From Novosphingobium sp. Fuku2-ISO-50 (GTDB lineage: Bacteria > Pseudomonadota > Alphaproteobacteria > Sphingomonadales > Sphingomonadaceae): a DNA stretch of 64,000 bases. The position numbers and the translations under genes were made by a program. Within the stretch, counting starts at the first letter, position 1. The number at the start of each line of letters is the position of its first letter. This document shows positions 29,476-38,461 of this stretch, piece after piece. The notes beneath the pieces were generated by a model. The model saw only the letters and a list, made by a program, of their open reading frames with translations, did no database searches and was not told where the DNA came from. The stretch covers positions 124,001 to 188,000 of the forward strand of contig NZ_KQ954288.1 of assembly GCF_001519055.1 (NCBI RefSeq), read 5' to 3'.

Positions 29476-30501
29476 TCAAGTGCGACTTCGCCGCTTGCCC
29501 CGCGCCGCGTTGGCCGCCTCTTCCGCCGTCAATTTCTGCCAGCGCGCAAATCGCACGGGATCAAGCGTCCCATCGGCCAGACCGGCCTGCACGGCGCACC
29601 CCGGCTCGGCGCCATGCCCGCAATTGGAAAAGCGGCATTGCTGCGCCAGCATGACGATGTCGTCGAACACGTCGGCCAGCCCCTCGTCGGCATCCGACAG
29701 ATGCAGTTCGCGCATGCCGGGGGTGTCCATCAGCCATCCGCCCTGGGCAAGCCGGTGCATTTCGCGCACGGTGGTCGTGTGCCGCCCTTTGCCGTCGGCT
29801 TCGCGAACCGCCTGCGTCGCGATTGCGGCCAATCCGGTCAGCGTCTTGATCAGCGTCGACTTGCCGACGCCCGATGATCCCAGCAAGGCGACGGTCTTGC
29901 CCGGGCCGCACCATGCGGCAAGGCGGGCGACGCTTTGCGCATCCTTGGCATTGACGGTTTCGACGTGCAGGCCCGGCTGCAACCCGCGCGCCGCCTCGGC
30001 ATACGTCTCGGCGGTGTCGGTCTTGTCCACTTTGGTCAGCACGATCACCGGCGTCACGCCGACTTCGCGCGCCAGCACCAGATAGCGTTCGAGCCGGGCA
30101 AGATTGAAATCCTGATTGCACGAGGCGACGATAAACAGCGTATCGACATTCGCGGCGATCAACTGCGTCTTGCGGACATTGCCGGGCGTGCGCCGCTTGA
30201 ACACATTGGCGCGATGCAGGATGCGCGCGATCTGCGATGTCGCCTCATCGATCAACAGCCAGTCGCCGACCGTCGCATGCGATTCCTCGTCGGGCGCATC
30301 GGCGATATGCGGCGAGATCAACCGATCGCCCGCAGCTCCGGCCACCGCAATCTTGCCGCGATGCACCGCCATGACGCGCACCGGGCAAAGCCCCGCGTCG
30401 GCTCCGGTCGAGACTTGCGCGCTGAAAAACGGTGTCCAGCCCAGCTCGGTCAGACGGTCGTTTGGCGCGGACATGGTGGGCTGAATGCTGCTTTCGACCA
30501 T
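29476..30501 (-). CDS. rsgA: Ribosome small subunit-dependent GTPase A
   Basis: A circularly permuted GTPase that checks late 30S subunit maturation. In 341 residues: an N-terminal OB fold (about 20-100), G4 motif VIVLTKVDKTD placed before the P-loop GSSGVGKSTLIKTLTG (the permutation hallmark), DTPGMREL (G3), and a C-terminal zinc motif CRFSNCGHGAEPGCAV. A basic tail KRRSRT ends it. Its first ATG (30501) directly abuts the stop of the spermidine-synthase-like gene (TGA ATG), suggesting coupling; MSAPNDRL at 30474 is an alternative start. Confidence 0.94.
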   Translation of the reverse strand: MVESSIQPTMSAPNDRLTELGWTPFFSAQVSTGADAGLCPVRVMAVHRGKIAVAGAAGDRLISPHIADAPDEESHATVGDWLLIDEATSQIARILHRANVFKRRTPGNVRKTQLIAANVDTLFIVASCNQDFNLARLERYLVLAREVGVTPVIVLTKVDKTDTAETYAEAARGLQPGLHVETVNAKDAQSVARLAAWCGPGKTVALLGSSGVGKSTLIKTLTGLAAIATQAVREADGKGRHTTTVREMHRLAQGGWLMDTPGMRELHLSDADEGLADVFDDIVMLAQQCRFSNCGHGAEPGCAVQAGLADGTLDPVRFARWQKLTAEEAANAARGKRRSRT

Positions 30502-31212
30502 TCAGGCGGGTTTTGCGGCCAGCCAGATGGTATGGTTGACGTTGTCGTTGTATTCTTCGGCCGCAATCGTGATTTCTTCAACCGCGAATCCCGCACGTTC
30601 AAGCCGCAGCACGAAATCGGCATCGCTATAGGCCGACCAGATCGCCAGCACACCGCCCGCGCGCAAGGCCGCATAGCTCGCGCGCAGACCCCAATCGCAA
30701 TAGAGCCGCTCGTTGGCCAGCTGTACCAACCCGTCGGGCCCGTTATCGACATCGAGCAAAATCGCGTCAAAGCTGCCCGGCGCGCGCACGATCACATCGT
30801 GCACATCGGCCACTTCCAGCGCCACGCGCGGATCGGTCAGCGAATCGCCAAAGATGTGCGCCAAAGGCCCGCGCGCCCAGGTGACCACTTCGGGCACCAG
30901 TTCCGCAACGACGATTTCCGCCTCCGGCCCCCAGGCCGCCAGCGCCGCGCCGAGCGTAAAGCCCATGCCCAGCCCGCCGATCAACACCCGGCCATCGCCA
31001 CGCCCCAGCCGTTCGCAGGTCAGCGTGGCCAGCGCCTGTTCGGAATGGCGGACATGGCTGCCCATCAATTCGTCATCGGCAAACTGGATCGAGTAGAAAT
31101 CGCCCTGACGGATCAGATGCAATTTCCCCCCGCCGGGGATGAATGCAGCGTCGATATATTCGTAGCGCTCGCCGGCCGCAGTCTGATCGGCCTCCTGTAC
31201 GGATACAGTCAA
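30502..31212 (-). CDS. Spermidine synthase-like methyltransferase-fold protein
   Basis: A 236-residue protein with a spermidine-synthase-like Rossmann fold. Key segments are GRVLIGGLGMGFTLGAALA (cofactor-binding glycine loop), EIVVAELVPEVVTWARGPL (acidic ribose-binding residue) and FDAILLDVDNGPDGLVQ. It lacks the full N-terminal beta domain of true polyamine synthases, so aminopropyl transfer is uncertain. A TTG start at 31212 is inferred, because no ATG or GTG occurs in the first 40 codons and the preceding small gene ends 2 bases before it. It is probably cotranscribed with that gene and rsgA. Confidence 0.82.
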   Translation of the reverse strand: MTVSVQEADQTAAGERYEYIDAAFIPGGGKLHLIRQGDFYSIQFADDELMGSHVRHSEQALATLTCERLGRGDGRVLIGGLGMGFTLGAALAAWGPEAEIVVAELVPEVVTWARGPLAHIFGDSLTDPRVALEVADVHDVIVRAPGSFDAILLDVDNGPDGLVQLANERLYCDWGLRASYAALRAGGVLAIWSAYSDADFVLRLERAGFAVEEITIAAEEYNDNVNHTIWLAAKPA

Positions 31213-31214
31213 AA

Positions 31215-31337
31215 TCAGAGCGCAACCTTCGCGGGCTTGGCCGCCTCGGCCAGCGTCTTTTCGGCCAGCTTGCGGCGCGCAATATCAGCCGCGATGATGC
31301 GCTTGTGGTTCTTGTTGGCGGTACGGATATTGGGCAT
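31215..31337 (-). CDS. Small basic conserved-looking protein, 40 residues
   Basis: A short reading frame starting MPNIRTANKNHKRIIAADIA and ending AAKPAKVAL, rich in Lys, Arg and Ala and predicted helical. An AGGA Shine-Dalgarno lies 6-9 bases before the ATG, and the stop is 2 bases before the TTG start of the spermidine-synthase-like gene. Good ribosome binding site, composition and tight spacing support a real gene. I do not recognise a named family; a nucleic-acid or ribosome-binding role would fit the charge but is speculation. Confidence 0.6.
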   Translation of the reverse strand: MPNIRTANKNHKRIIAADIARRKLAEKTLAEAAKPAKVAL

Positions 31338-31453
31338 GGGGGAATCCTGTCTGCTGAAATTCAGCTGCGCCGCTGGCCCGATTGGCAACAACCAAGCGCT
31401 TGTCACGACCCCTTGGTCATATATCGCCCCCAATGACAAGCGATGATCGCGGC

Positions 31454-32689
31454 TTACGCCTGCACCGGCCCGATCGGATCGATCCGCAGGCATTTTGCCA
31501 GAATGAAGCCTTGCAACGCGACGGCGATGCCGCCGATCAGCAAAAACGTCGTCCCGATCCCCATCGCGCCGGTCAGCATCCCGCAAAGCAGATTTCCGAT
31601 CGACAGCCCGCCACGCATGGCCAGCATATAGATGCTCGTCATCTGGCCGCGATTGGCATCGTCGATCGACACTTGCAGAAACGTGTTGGCCGACGTGTTG
31701 GCGACCGTCATAAGAAAACCGCATGCCACCAGCACCAGCAGGAATTGATGGGCATTGGCAATCAACGGCACGGCCATGACGAACAGGCCGAAAAACAGCG
31801 GAGAAATCAACGACAACCAGCGCGATTTGAGCGTTTTGGCGGTGACCATGATAAACACCGGCCCGGCCAGCCCGCCAATGCCGAACGCCGCCATCAACGT
31901 GCCGAAATCCCCCGCCCCGCCGTGAAACACCGACCGCACGACAACCGGCGTGAAAGTAATGATCGGGCCGCAAAAGAGCGACGTCACCAGCACCGAAATC
32001 ACATGCCAGCGAATGGAGCCATCGCGCAGGATCTGCCGGATGATCTGGATGGGCGGCGTCGTGGGTGCGGCGATCTTCTTGCGTTCGCGCGCCATTTTCG
32101 ACCAGGGCAAAACCCAGTAGATCGTCGCAAAAAACGGCACATAGGACGCGGCATTGGCGCCAAAGCACCACAACGCGCCATAGCGAACCATCACCACCCC
32201 CGCGATCGCCGGGCCGAGCACCCGCGACAGATTGAACTGCGCGGAATTGAGCGCGATCGCCTGCCGCTGCTCCTTCTTCGAAACGATCGAGGGGATCAGC
32301 GAGGAAAAGGCCGGCATCGACAGCGCATCGGTGATTCCGACGACCAGCGACAGCGCGATGATGATCCACACATTGATCCAGCCCGCCGCCAAAAGCGCGA
32401 AGATCAACGCCGGGCACAGCATCTGAATGCCCTGAAACAGAAAGATGACTTTGCCCTTGTCCGCCCGATCCGCCAGCGCCCCGCCCAGCAGAGTCAGGAT
32501 CCAGAACGGCGCATTGATCGCGAAAGCATCGAGCCCCAGCAAAAACGAAGACCCACTCGTCGTGATGACCAGCCACGGCTCGGCCACCGACTGCATCCAC
32601 GACCCGATGTTGGAGAGCAGGCTGCCACACCAGAAGGCGCCATAGCGCTTCGTTCTCAGCAGACTGGTGGAATTCGTTTCATCGGACAT
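31454..32689 (-). CDS. MFS transporter, EntS/enterobactin-exporter-like group
   Basis: A 411-residue inner-membrane protein with about 12 hydrophobic helices. The start RYGAFWCGSLLSNIGSWMQS and the loop GGALADRADKGKVIFLFQ match the MFS_3 (EntS-like) exporter family. Members expel siderophores, drugs or other small molecules. No siderophore genes are nearby, so the substrate is unknown. It lies downstream of recA on the same strand, but a strong terminator separates them. Confidence 0.88.
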   Translation of the reverse strand: MSDETNSTSLLRTKRYGAFWCGSLLSNIGSWMQSVAEPWLVITTSGSSFLLGLDAFAINAPFWILTLLGGALADRADKGKVIFLFQGIQMLCPALIFALLAAGWINVWIIIALSLVVGITDALSMPAFSSLIPSIVSKKEQRQAIALNSAQFNLSRVLGPAIAGVVMVRYGALWCFGANAASYVPFFATIYWVLPWSKMARERKKIAAPTTPPIQIIRQILRDGSIRWHVISVLVTSLFCGPIITFTPVVVRSVFHGGAGDFGTLMAAFGIGGLAGPVFIMVTAKTLKSRWLSLISPLFFGLFVMAVPLIANAHQFLLVLVACGFLMTVANTSANTFLQVSIDDANRGQMTSIYMLAMRGGLSIGNLLCGMLTGAMGIGTTFLLIGGIAVALQGFILAKCLRIDPIGPVQA

Positions 32690-32825
32690 CCGAGCCGCTA
32701 TAGCAAAAAGAAGCGGCCACGCCCCCGAAACTCAGCGCACTATGATCAGGCATTGACCGCATGCGCCAACAAAGCAGCCTGCCCATCCGTGCTGCTATTC
32801 GCCGCACGATCCATGCAGGCAAAGG

Positions 32826-32863
32826 AAAACCGGCGCGTTCCTACCGGGGAACGCGCCGGTTTT
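32826..32863. terminator. Intrinsic terminator downstream of recA
   Basis: Near-perfect 16-bp stem AAAACCGGCGCGTTCC / GGAACGCGCCGGTTTT with a 6-base loop. It lies about 100 bp after the recA stop codon in the minus direction. Confidence 0.85.
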
Positions 32864-32965
32864 GGGTCGGCGAGGGGATTGGGTGGCGGGTCGGGGGGAA
32901 CCTGCTGCCCGTGCCTGGTCCTTCGCTCCGTGGGGGCACGGGGCGAAGGGGCGCTCACCTGAAGG

Positions 32966-34036
32966 TCATGATTCGTCGTCCGCGTCCGGGCCGGCCATCA
33001 TGCCTTCGGCCACGACCTCGGTGCGGCTGCGGATGGCAGCTTCGAGACGGTTGGCCATTTCGGGGTTGTTGCGCAGGAAGGTCTTGGCGTTTTCACGACC
33101 CTGACCGATGCGCGTGGAATCATAGCTGAACCAGGCGCCCGACTTTTCGACGATGCCGGCCTTGACGCCCAGATCGAGAATTTCGCCGATCTTGGAAATG
33201 CCTTCGCCATACATGATGTCGAATTCGACCTGCTTGAACGGCGGGGCGACCTTGTTCTTGACCACTTTGACGCGGGTGGCGTTGCCGACGATTTCGTCAC
33301 GGTCCTTGATCTGACCCGTGCGACGGATGTCGAGACGCACCGAGGCATAGAATTTCAGCGCGTTGCCGCCGGTGGTCGTTTCCGGATTGCCGTACATCAC
33401 GCCGATCTTCATGCGCACCTGGTTGATGAAAATCACCGTGCAGCGCGACCGGCTGATCGATCCGGTCAGCTTGCGCAGCGCCTGGCTCATCAGGCGGGCC
33501 TGCAGGCCGACGTGGCTGTCGCCCATTTCGCCTTCGATTTCGGCGCGGGGGACGAGCGCGGCGACCGAGTCGACCACCAGCACGTCGATCGCGTTGGACC
33601 GGACCAGCGTGTCGACGATTTCCAGCGCCTGCTCGCCCGTATCGGGCTGCGAGACGATCAGATTGTCGATGTCGACACCCAGTTTCTTGGCATAGGCCGG
33701 GTCGAGCGCGTGTTCGGCGTCGACGAATGCGGCGGTGCCGCCGATCTTTTGCGCCTCGGCAATGCAATGCAGCGCGAGCGTGGTCTTGCCCGAGCTTTCG
33801 GGCCCATAGATTTCGATGATGCGACCGCGTGGCAAGCCACCAACGCCGAGCGCGATGTCGAGCCCGAGCGAGCCGGTGGAGACCGCCTCTATCTGCATCG
33901 TCTCTTTCTGCCCGAGCTTCATCACCGAGCCCTTGCCGAATGCCCGGTCGATCTGCGCGAGCGCTGCGTCGAGCGCTTTTTGACGATCCATCTGCTTGTC
34001 TTTGCCTTCCTGAATAAGCTTGAGCTGCGCCGCCAT
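32966..34036 (-). CDS. recA: Recombinase A
   Basis: The strand-exchange protein for homologous recombination and the coprotease that triggers LexA cleavage in the SOS response. The 356-residue protein has Walker [14 protein letters not shown], Walker B region [20 protein letters not shown], the L2 loop [20 protein letters not shown] and the acidic C-terminus DDES. The ATG at 34036 follows GGGGAG by 9 bases. An alphaproteobacterial SOS box lies 77 bp upstream. Confidence 0.98.
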   Translation of the reverse strand: MAAQLKLIQEGKDKQMDRQKALDAALAQIDRAFGKGSVMKLGQKETMQIEAVSTGSLGLDIALGVGGLPRGRIIEIYGPESSGKTTLALHCIAEAQKIGGTAAFVDAEHALDPAYAKKLGVDIDNLIVSQPDTGEQALEIVDTLVRSNAIDVLVVDSVAALVPRAEIEGEMGDSHVGLQARLMSQALRKLTGSISRSRCTVIFINQVRMKIGVMYGNPETTTGGNALKFYASVRLDIRRTGQIKDRDEIVGNATRVKVVKNKVAPPFKQVEFDIMYGEGISKIGEILDLGVKAGIVEKSGAWFSYDSTRIGQGRENAKTFLRNNPEMANRLEAAIRSRTEVVAEGMMAGPDADDES

Positions 34037-34112
34037 GGCTTTGCACTCCCCTTTGCTAGAGATGGCCGACAGGGACCGTCAACAGCGCCTTTGTACCCAT
34101 TTCGTTCTATTG

Positions 34113-34127
34113 GAACAAGAGGGGAAC
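34113..34127 (-). promoter_or_regulatory. SOS (LexA) box of recA
   Basis: Plus-strand GAAC-N7-GAAC, which reads GTTC-N7-GTTC on the recA strand, the direct-repeat LexA operator of alphaproteobacteria. It starts 77 bp upstream of the recA ATG. Confidence 0.85.
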
Positions 34128-34314
34128 ACTAATTTTTCGCCAAATTCGCGACAAATGATCGCAAGCACTTAGCAGCAAAAGCAAATTCACGTCGGGAAAA
34201 GCGCGGAACCAGCCTGCGCGCTATGCCGCGCAGCCCCCTGCCCGCATCGGCGTTCCGAAAATTTTCTGCGTCAACGTGCGGTCGCGATCCAGCGATGCCG
34301 CGAATCGGTGCCGG

Positions 34315-35211
34315 TCAAAGCAGAACACCGCCCACCGGAGCCAAAAGCGGCGGCAACAGCGTCACCCCCGCAGCGCCGAGCATTTCGCGCTCGATCATGC
34401 GTACCATGGCATCGAGCGGCAAGTCATTGGGTTCCAGACCAAAGGGTTCTTCAAGCTGATCGCCCAGCGCATCGAGCCCGAAAAACGTATAGCCGACAAG
34501 CAGTGACGGGACGAGCGCCCACCAGCCCATCGTCCCCGCCAGCGCCATCGGCAGCGTCAGGCAAAAGACATGCGCCGTCCGGTGCAGCAGCAGCGAATAG
34601 GCGAACGGCACGGGCGTTGCCGCGATCCGTTCACAGCCGGCCTGAACCTGACTGAGCGCGACAAGCTGATCCTCCAGCCGCGCCCAGACCAGCGGATCGA
34701 TCCGCCCCGCGCGCAGCGCGCGCTGGATCGTGCGCCCCATCGCCGACAGCACGGCGTCGGTCGGGTTTGGGCCATCACCGACGAGCCCGTCCGGCAGCCG
34801 CGCGGCAATCGCTGCCGCTTCATCGCCCCCGCGCAGGCGCGCGGCGAGGCCCGCGGCGAAAGCGGCAACACCCGAGAGCAGAACCGCACGCGTTTCATCA
34901 TCGAAAACTTGCGACTGGCGCGCCAGCGAACGCGCCGCGATGATCAGCGCGCCCCACAACTTTCGCCCTTCCCACCAACGGTCATAGCAGGCGTTGTTGC
35001 GAAAGCTCATGAAGATCGACAGCGCAAGGCCGATCAGCGTGAACGGGATGGCGCCGATCCGCGCAAAGATCCCCGGATGCAGATCGGCGGCAAACACGGC
35101 GGCCCCGCCGACCGCCGCGATCACCACCAGCCGCCCGACGATACGGGGCAGCATCGTGCCGCGCAGGGCAAACAGGACTTCGATCAGGCCGGGTTTGTCG
35201 CGGACGATCAT
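34315..35211 (-). CDS. Bestrophin-like (UPF0187) membrane channel protein
   Basis: A 298-residue inner-membrane protein of the bestrophin/YneE family, which forms pentameric ion channels. The family hallmark is RNNACYDRWWEGRKLWGALI (about residues 71-90). Hydrophobic segments lie near residues 24-42, 52-68, 205-225 and 226-246. LDALGDQLEEPFGLEPNDLPL, given here in part as the EEPFG motif, is the conserved C-terminal acidic element. Its ATG overlaps the cckA stop by 4 bp, so it is the last gene of the DUF2062-cckA-bestrophin operon. Ion specificity is unknown. Confidence 0.9.
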   Translation of the reverse strand: MIVRDKPGLIEVLFALRGTMLPRIVGRLVVIAAVGGAAVFAADLHPGIFARIGAIPFTLIGLALSIFMSFRNNACYDRWWEGRKLWGALIIAARSLARQSQVFDDETRAVLLSGVAAFAAGLAARLRGGDEAAAIAARLPDGLVGDGPNPTDAVLSAMGRTIQRALRAGRIDPLVWARLEDQLVALSQVQAGCERIAATPVPFAYSLLLHRTAHVFCLTLPMALAGTMGWWALVPSLLVGYTFFGLDALGDQLEEPFGLEPNDLPLDAMVRMIEREMLGAAGVTLLPPLLAPVGGVLL

Positions 35212-37646
35212 GTTTCGCCGCGCAAGACGTCTTCGACCGCGCTGACGATCTGCTGCACCGAAAACGGCTTGGGCAGGAAATGCATGTTGGGAATATCGAT
35301 TTCGCGGCGCAGCGTTTCCTCGGCATAGCCCGACATGAACAGGAACGGCAGTTCGGGTCGGCGTGCGCGGATTTCGCGGGCCATCGCCGGTCCATCCATT
35401 GTCGGCATGACCACGTCGGAGACGACGAGATCGAACTTGCCCCCTTCGTCATAGGTCCGCACGAGCGTTTCGAGGCCCTCTTCGCCGTCGCTGGCGGTGG
35501 TCACTTCATAGCCCTGACGCACCAGCGCACGCTCTGCGACGGCGCGCACGGTGTCTTCGTCCTCGACCAGCAGGACGCGGCCCCCGGCGGTCCACTGGCG
35601 GCGGCGCGTTTCGATCTGCCGTTCGCGCGGGGCTTCGGCCTGATCCGCCGGGTCGGGGATATGGACGGGGAAATAGATCGTGAAGCGAGTCCATTTGCCA
35701 TAGTCGCTTTCGGCGAAGATGAACCCGCCCGACTGTTTAACAATGCCATAGACGGTCGACAGGCCGAGCCCGGTCCCCTTGCCGCGATCCTTGGTGGTGA
35801 AAAAGGGCTCGAAGATCTTGTCGATCTGGCCGGGGCGGATGCCGTGGCCGTTATCTTCGACGACCAGCGCGGTATAATCGCCGATCGGCAGGATGTCGGT
35901 CTTCATCGCGCGGACCATTTCGGCGGTGATCCGGCGGGTGATCAGCTTCAGCACGCCGGGGGCCCGATTGTCTGCCGCCTTGTTGTCCGCCATCGCATCG
36001 CGGGCGTTGACCGCGAGATTGAGCAGCACCTGTTCGAGCTGCACCGGGTCGGCACGCACCGCGCCGAGGCCGCGATCGTGCGTCACTTCGAGCGTGATGC
36101 GTTCGCCGATCAGGCGTTTGAGCAGAGTCGAGACTTCGGCCACCACGTCGGGCAATTGCAACACTTGCGGGCGAAGCGTCTGCTGGCGCGAAAAGGCGAG
36201 CAATTGGCGCGTCAGGCTGGCCGCGCGATTGGAATTGGCCTTGATCTGCTGAATATCGTCATAGTCGCTGTCGCCGGGGGTATGGCGCAGCAGGATCAGG
36301 TCGCAATAGCCGATGATCGCGGTCAGCACGTTGTTGAAATCGTGTGCCACGCCGCCGGCAAGCTGACCGATCGCCTGCATTTTCGAGCCTTGCGCGATCT
36401 GGTGTTTGAGCCGGGTTTCCTCGCTCGAATCCTTGAGGCTGAGCAGGACCGCGCATTCGCCAAGGCCGCGCACCGCGGCAAGGCCCAGCAAAACCGGCTC
36501 GTCAGGCGTGGCGCGCAGGCGCACCGCGACATCGCCCGATGTCGTTGCCCCCTGGGTATGGCGGCGAATGGCGTCGGACAGCGCGCCTTTGTCTTCGCGG
36601 ATGACGAGATCCGACGGATAGGGCGGAGGGACAGTCCCGTCATGCCCGGCGACGCGCAGAAAGGCCGAATTGGCAAACAGGAAGCGCCCGTCGCGATCGA
36701 CCATGGCCAGCCCGAGCGGCAGGCGCGCGAGCAAGGCCTCGATCTGCGGCAGCCCGGCGCGGGCATCGCCGACGCCCGCATGGCTGTCGACAACCAGAAA
36801 CAGCGAGGGGACAAGGCTCGGGTCGTCGGGCTCGCCCGCGTCGGGATCGGCAATCGGAACGTGGAGAAAGCGCACCGGCATGCCGCGCCCGCGTTCCTGC
36901 GTGAAATAGATGTCCTGCTGGGCGTCGGATTCGAAATGGCTGACGAAATCGCTGCCGATGATGTCGCCGGATTGAGAGCCTGTCGCGCGCAGGACAAAGG
37001 CCTCGTTGGCGGCGAGCATGCGCCCGTCGGGGGCGACCACGGCAGCCTGGATGCTTTCGCGGCCCAGCGCCCGGCCGGGCTTTCCGGCGATGGCAGCGAT
37101 CGCTTCGGACACCGGATCGTGCCGGACGACCGGAACGAGACGCCAGATCAGATGATCCTCCCCCCGCCCGGCGCGATCGACCGACAGGGTAAACGTGCCG
37201 CTGGCGGCGGTGACTTCGCCGACATGCGCCTGGCCGTCGCGCCATGCGGCGCGGGCGGCTTCCTCGGCGCGTGCCGGGTCGGCGGCGGCCAGCGGCAGGC
37301 GCGGCGGCGCGACCGTGCCGAACCATTCGGCAAAGCGCGTGTTGGCGCAGACCAGTCGCCCGGCGCGGTCGGTGATCGCCACGGCCTGCGCCGGGTGTTC
37401 GATCGCGGCATGGGTGACCGACCAGTCGGGCGCGGAAAAGTCGGTCGCGACCGGCGCAGGCCGCAGCGCGAGAGCCGCGCGCAGGACAAGGCCGAGAACC
37501 ACGACTCCGCCGCCATAGACCGCGGCAATCACCACGCTTCCGGCAAGCACATCGACCGCCGCGATGCTGAGCGCCAGCGCCAGGCCGACCAACGCCACGT
37601 CGCGCCAGGACCGTGCCGCCGGTGCTTCTGCAGGGAGTGCGCTCAT
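35208..37646 (-). CDS. cckA: Cell-cycle hybrid histidine kinase CckA
   Basis: CckA autophosphorylates, passes phosphate via ChpT to CtrA and CpdR, and so controls replication, division, motility and proteolysis. In 812 residues: two N-terminal transmembrane helices (about 18-33 and 36-54), PAS-like domains (about 70-180, 190-300 and 330-430), a HisKA domain with the phosphorylated His in GGVAHDFNNVLTAIIGYCD, an HATPase domain (GLGLSTVYGIVKQSGGFIF) and a C-terminal receiver with Asp in DLVVSDVVMPTMDGPAMARE. The ATG at 37646 overlaps the stop of the DUF2062 gene by 4 bp. The CckA target cpdR lies at 16.6 kb. Confidence 0.94.
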   Translation of the reverse strand: MSALPAEAPAARSWRDVALVGLALALSIAAVDVLAGSVVIAAVYGGGVVVLGLVLRAALALRPAPVATDFSAPDWSVTHAAIEHPAQAVAITDRAGRLVCANTRFAEWFGTVAPPRLPLAAADPARAEEAARAAWRDGQAHVGEVTAASGTFTLSVDRAGRGEDHLIWRLVPVVRHDPVSEAIAAIAGKPGRALGRESIQAAVVAPDGRMLAANEAFVLRATGSQSGDIIGSDFVSHFESDAQQDIYFTQERGRGMPVRFLHVPIADPDAGEPDDPSLVPSLFLVVDSHAGVGDARAGLPQIEALLARLPLGLAMVDRDGRFLFANSAFLRVAGHDGTVPPPYPSDLVIREDKGALSDAIRRHTQGATTSGDVAVRLRATPDEPVLLGLAAVRGLGECAVLLSLKDSSEETRLKHQIAQGSKMQAIGQLAGGVAHDFNNVLTAIIGYCDLILLRHTPGDSDYDDIQQIKANSNRAASLTRQLLAFSRQQTLRPQVLQLPDVVAEVSTLLKRLIGERITLEVTHDRGLGAVRADPVQLEQVLLNLAVNARDAMADNKAADNRAPGVLKLITRRITAEMVRAMKTDILPIGDYTALVVEDNGHGIRPGQIDKIFEPFFTTKDRGKGTGLGLSTVYGIVKQSGGFIFAESDYGKWTRFTIYFPVHIPDPADQAEAPRERQIETRRRQWTAGGRVLLVEDEDTVRAVAERALVRQGYEVTTASDGEEGLETLVRTYDEGGKFDLVVSDVVMPTMDGPAMAREIRARRPELPFLFMSGYAEETLRREIDIPNMHFLPKPFSVQQIVSAVEDVLRGET

Positions 37647-38191
37647 GCGTCGATCCGGGGCCGCAGCCGTTGGCGCCGACGCGCCATGACGCGCCAGCGC
37701 CAGATCCGCGATGCGACGACATGGCCCATGATCGCCGCCGCCACCGCCAGCAGTGTCAGGCCGAGCGCCAGCGCGGGGGCCGCATCGCTGCCGATCCAGG
37801 CGAGCCATTCCGCCCCGGAGGCGCCGCGTTCCGCCATCGCGGTTATCGCGGCGATGTCGGCATGATAGCCAAAGCGATTGCCGATCGAGGCCGCCGCCGG
37901 AAGGAACACGAAAACCACGGTCGGCGGGATCGACACGAATGTGGTGAGCGCCGCAATCGGCACATTGGCGCGAAACGGCAGGCACAGCAGCGCGGCGCCG
38001 ATCACCTGCAACCCCGGCACCATCAGGAAAATTCCGACGAACAGCCCGACCGCCACCCCGCGCGGGACCGTGCGGCGGGTAAACCGCCACAATTCCGGCC
38101 GCGCAGCCAGCGGCGCGACCAGGCGATGGCGCGCCAGGCGTTCACGGGTCGGCATGCGGCCATGGGCCCAGGCGAGGAATCGGTCGAGCAT
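37643..38191 (-). CDS. DUF2062 domain membrane protein
   Basis: A 182-residue inner-membrane protein of the DUF2062 family. The basic N-terminus RFLAWAHGRMPTRERLARH is followed by TVPRGVAVGLFVGIFLMVPG, the family's most conserved hydrophobic segment; further membrane helices lie near residues 65-100 and 135-160, and the tail is strongly basic. It is the first gene of the operon with cckA (ATGA overlap) and the bestrophin gene. Function is not established; the fixed position before cckA suggests shared expression. Confidence 0.82.
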   Translation of the reverse strand: MLDRFLAWAHGRMPTRERLARHRLVAPLAARPELWRFTRRTVPRGVAVGLFVGIFLMVPGLQVIGAALLCLPFRANVPIAALTTFVSIPPTVVFVFLPAAASIGNRFGYHADIAAITAMAERGASGAEWLAWIGSDAAPALALGLTLLAVAAAIMGHVVASRIWRWRVMARRRQRLRPRIDA

Positions 38192-38461
38192 CAGAACAAC
38201 CGGTTAGGCCAATCCATGGGCAAAGGTATAGTTCAAAGATGAAGCGTGCCGCGCGCGCGATCACGGCGGGGGCGCGGCCGGCCGCCCGCAGTTTTGACGA
38301 ATATCATTTTGCCCTGCGGTTGCGGCGCCTATCCCGCCATCGTCGCGACCGGCCCAGCGGTGTTGCGGGCATGGAAAAATGAAGGCCTGCCATTTTGTTG
38401 CCGTGAATGGGATTTAGGGCGAATGGCCTTAAGGGTCTGACGCAGAACACCGGACTGGACA

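Noticed and set aside
35280..37865. An 861-codon plus-strand open frame.
   Set aside because: It is the complement of cckA; the kinase motifs identify the true strand.
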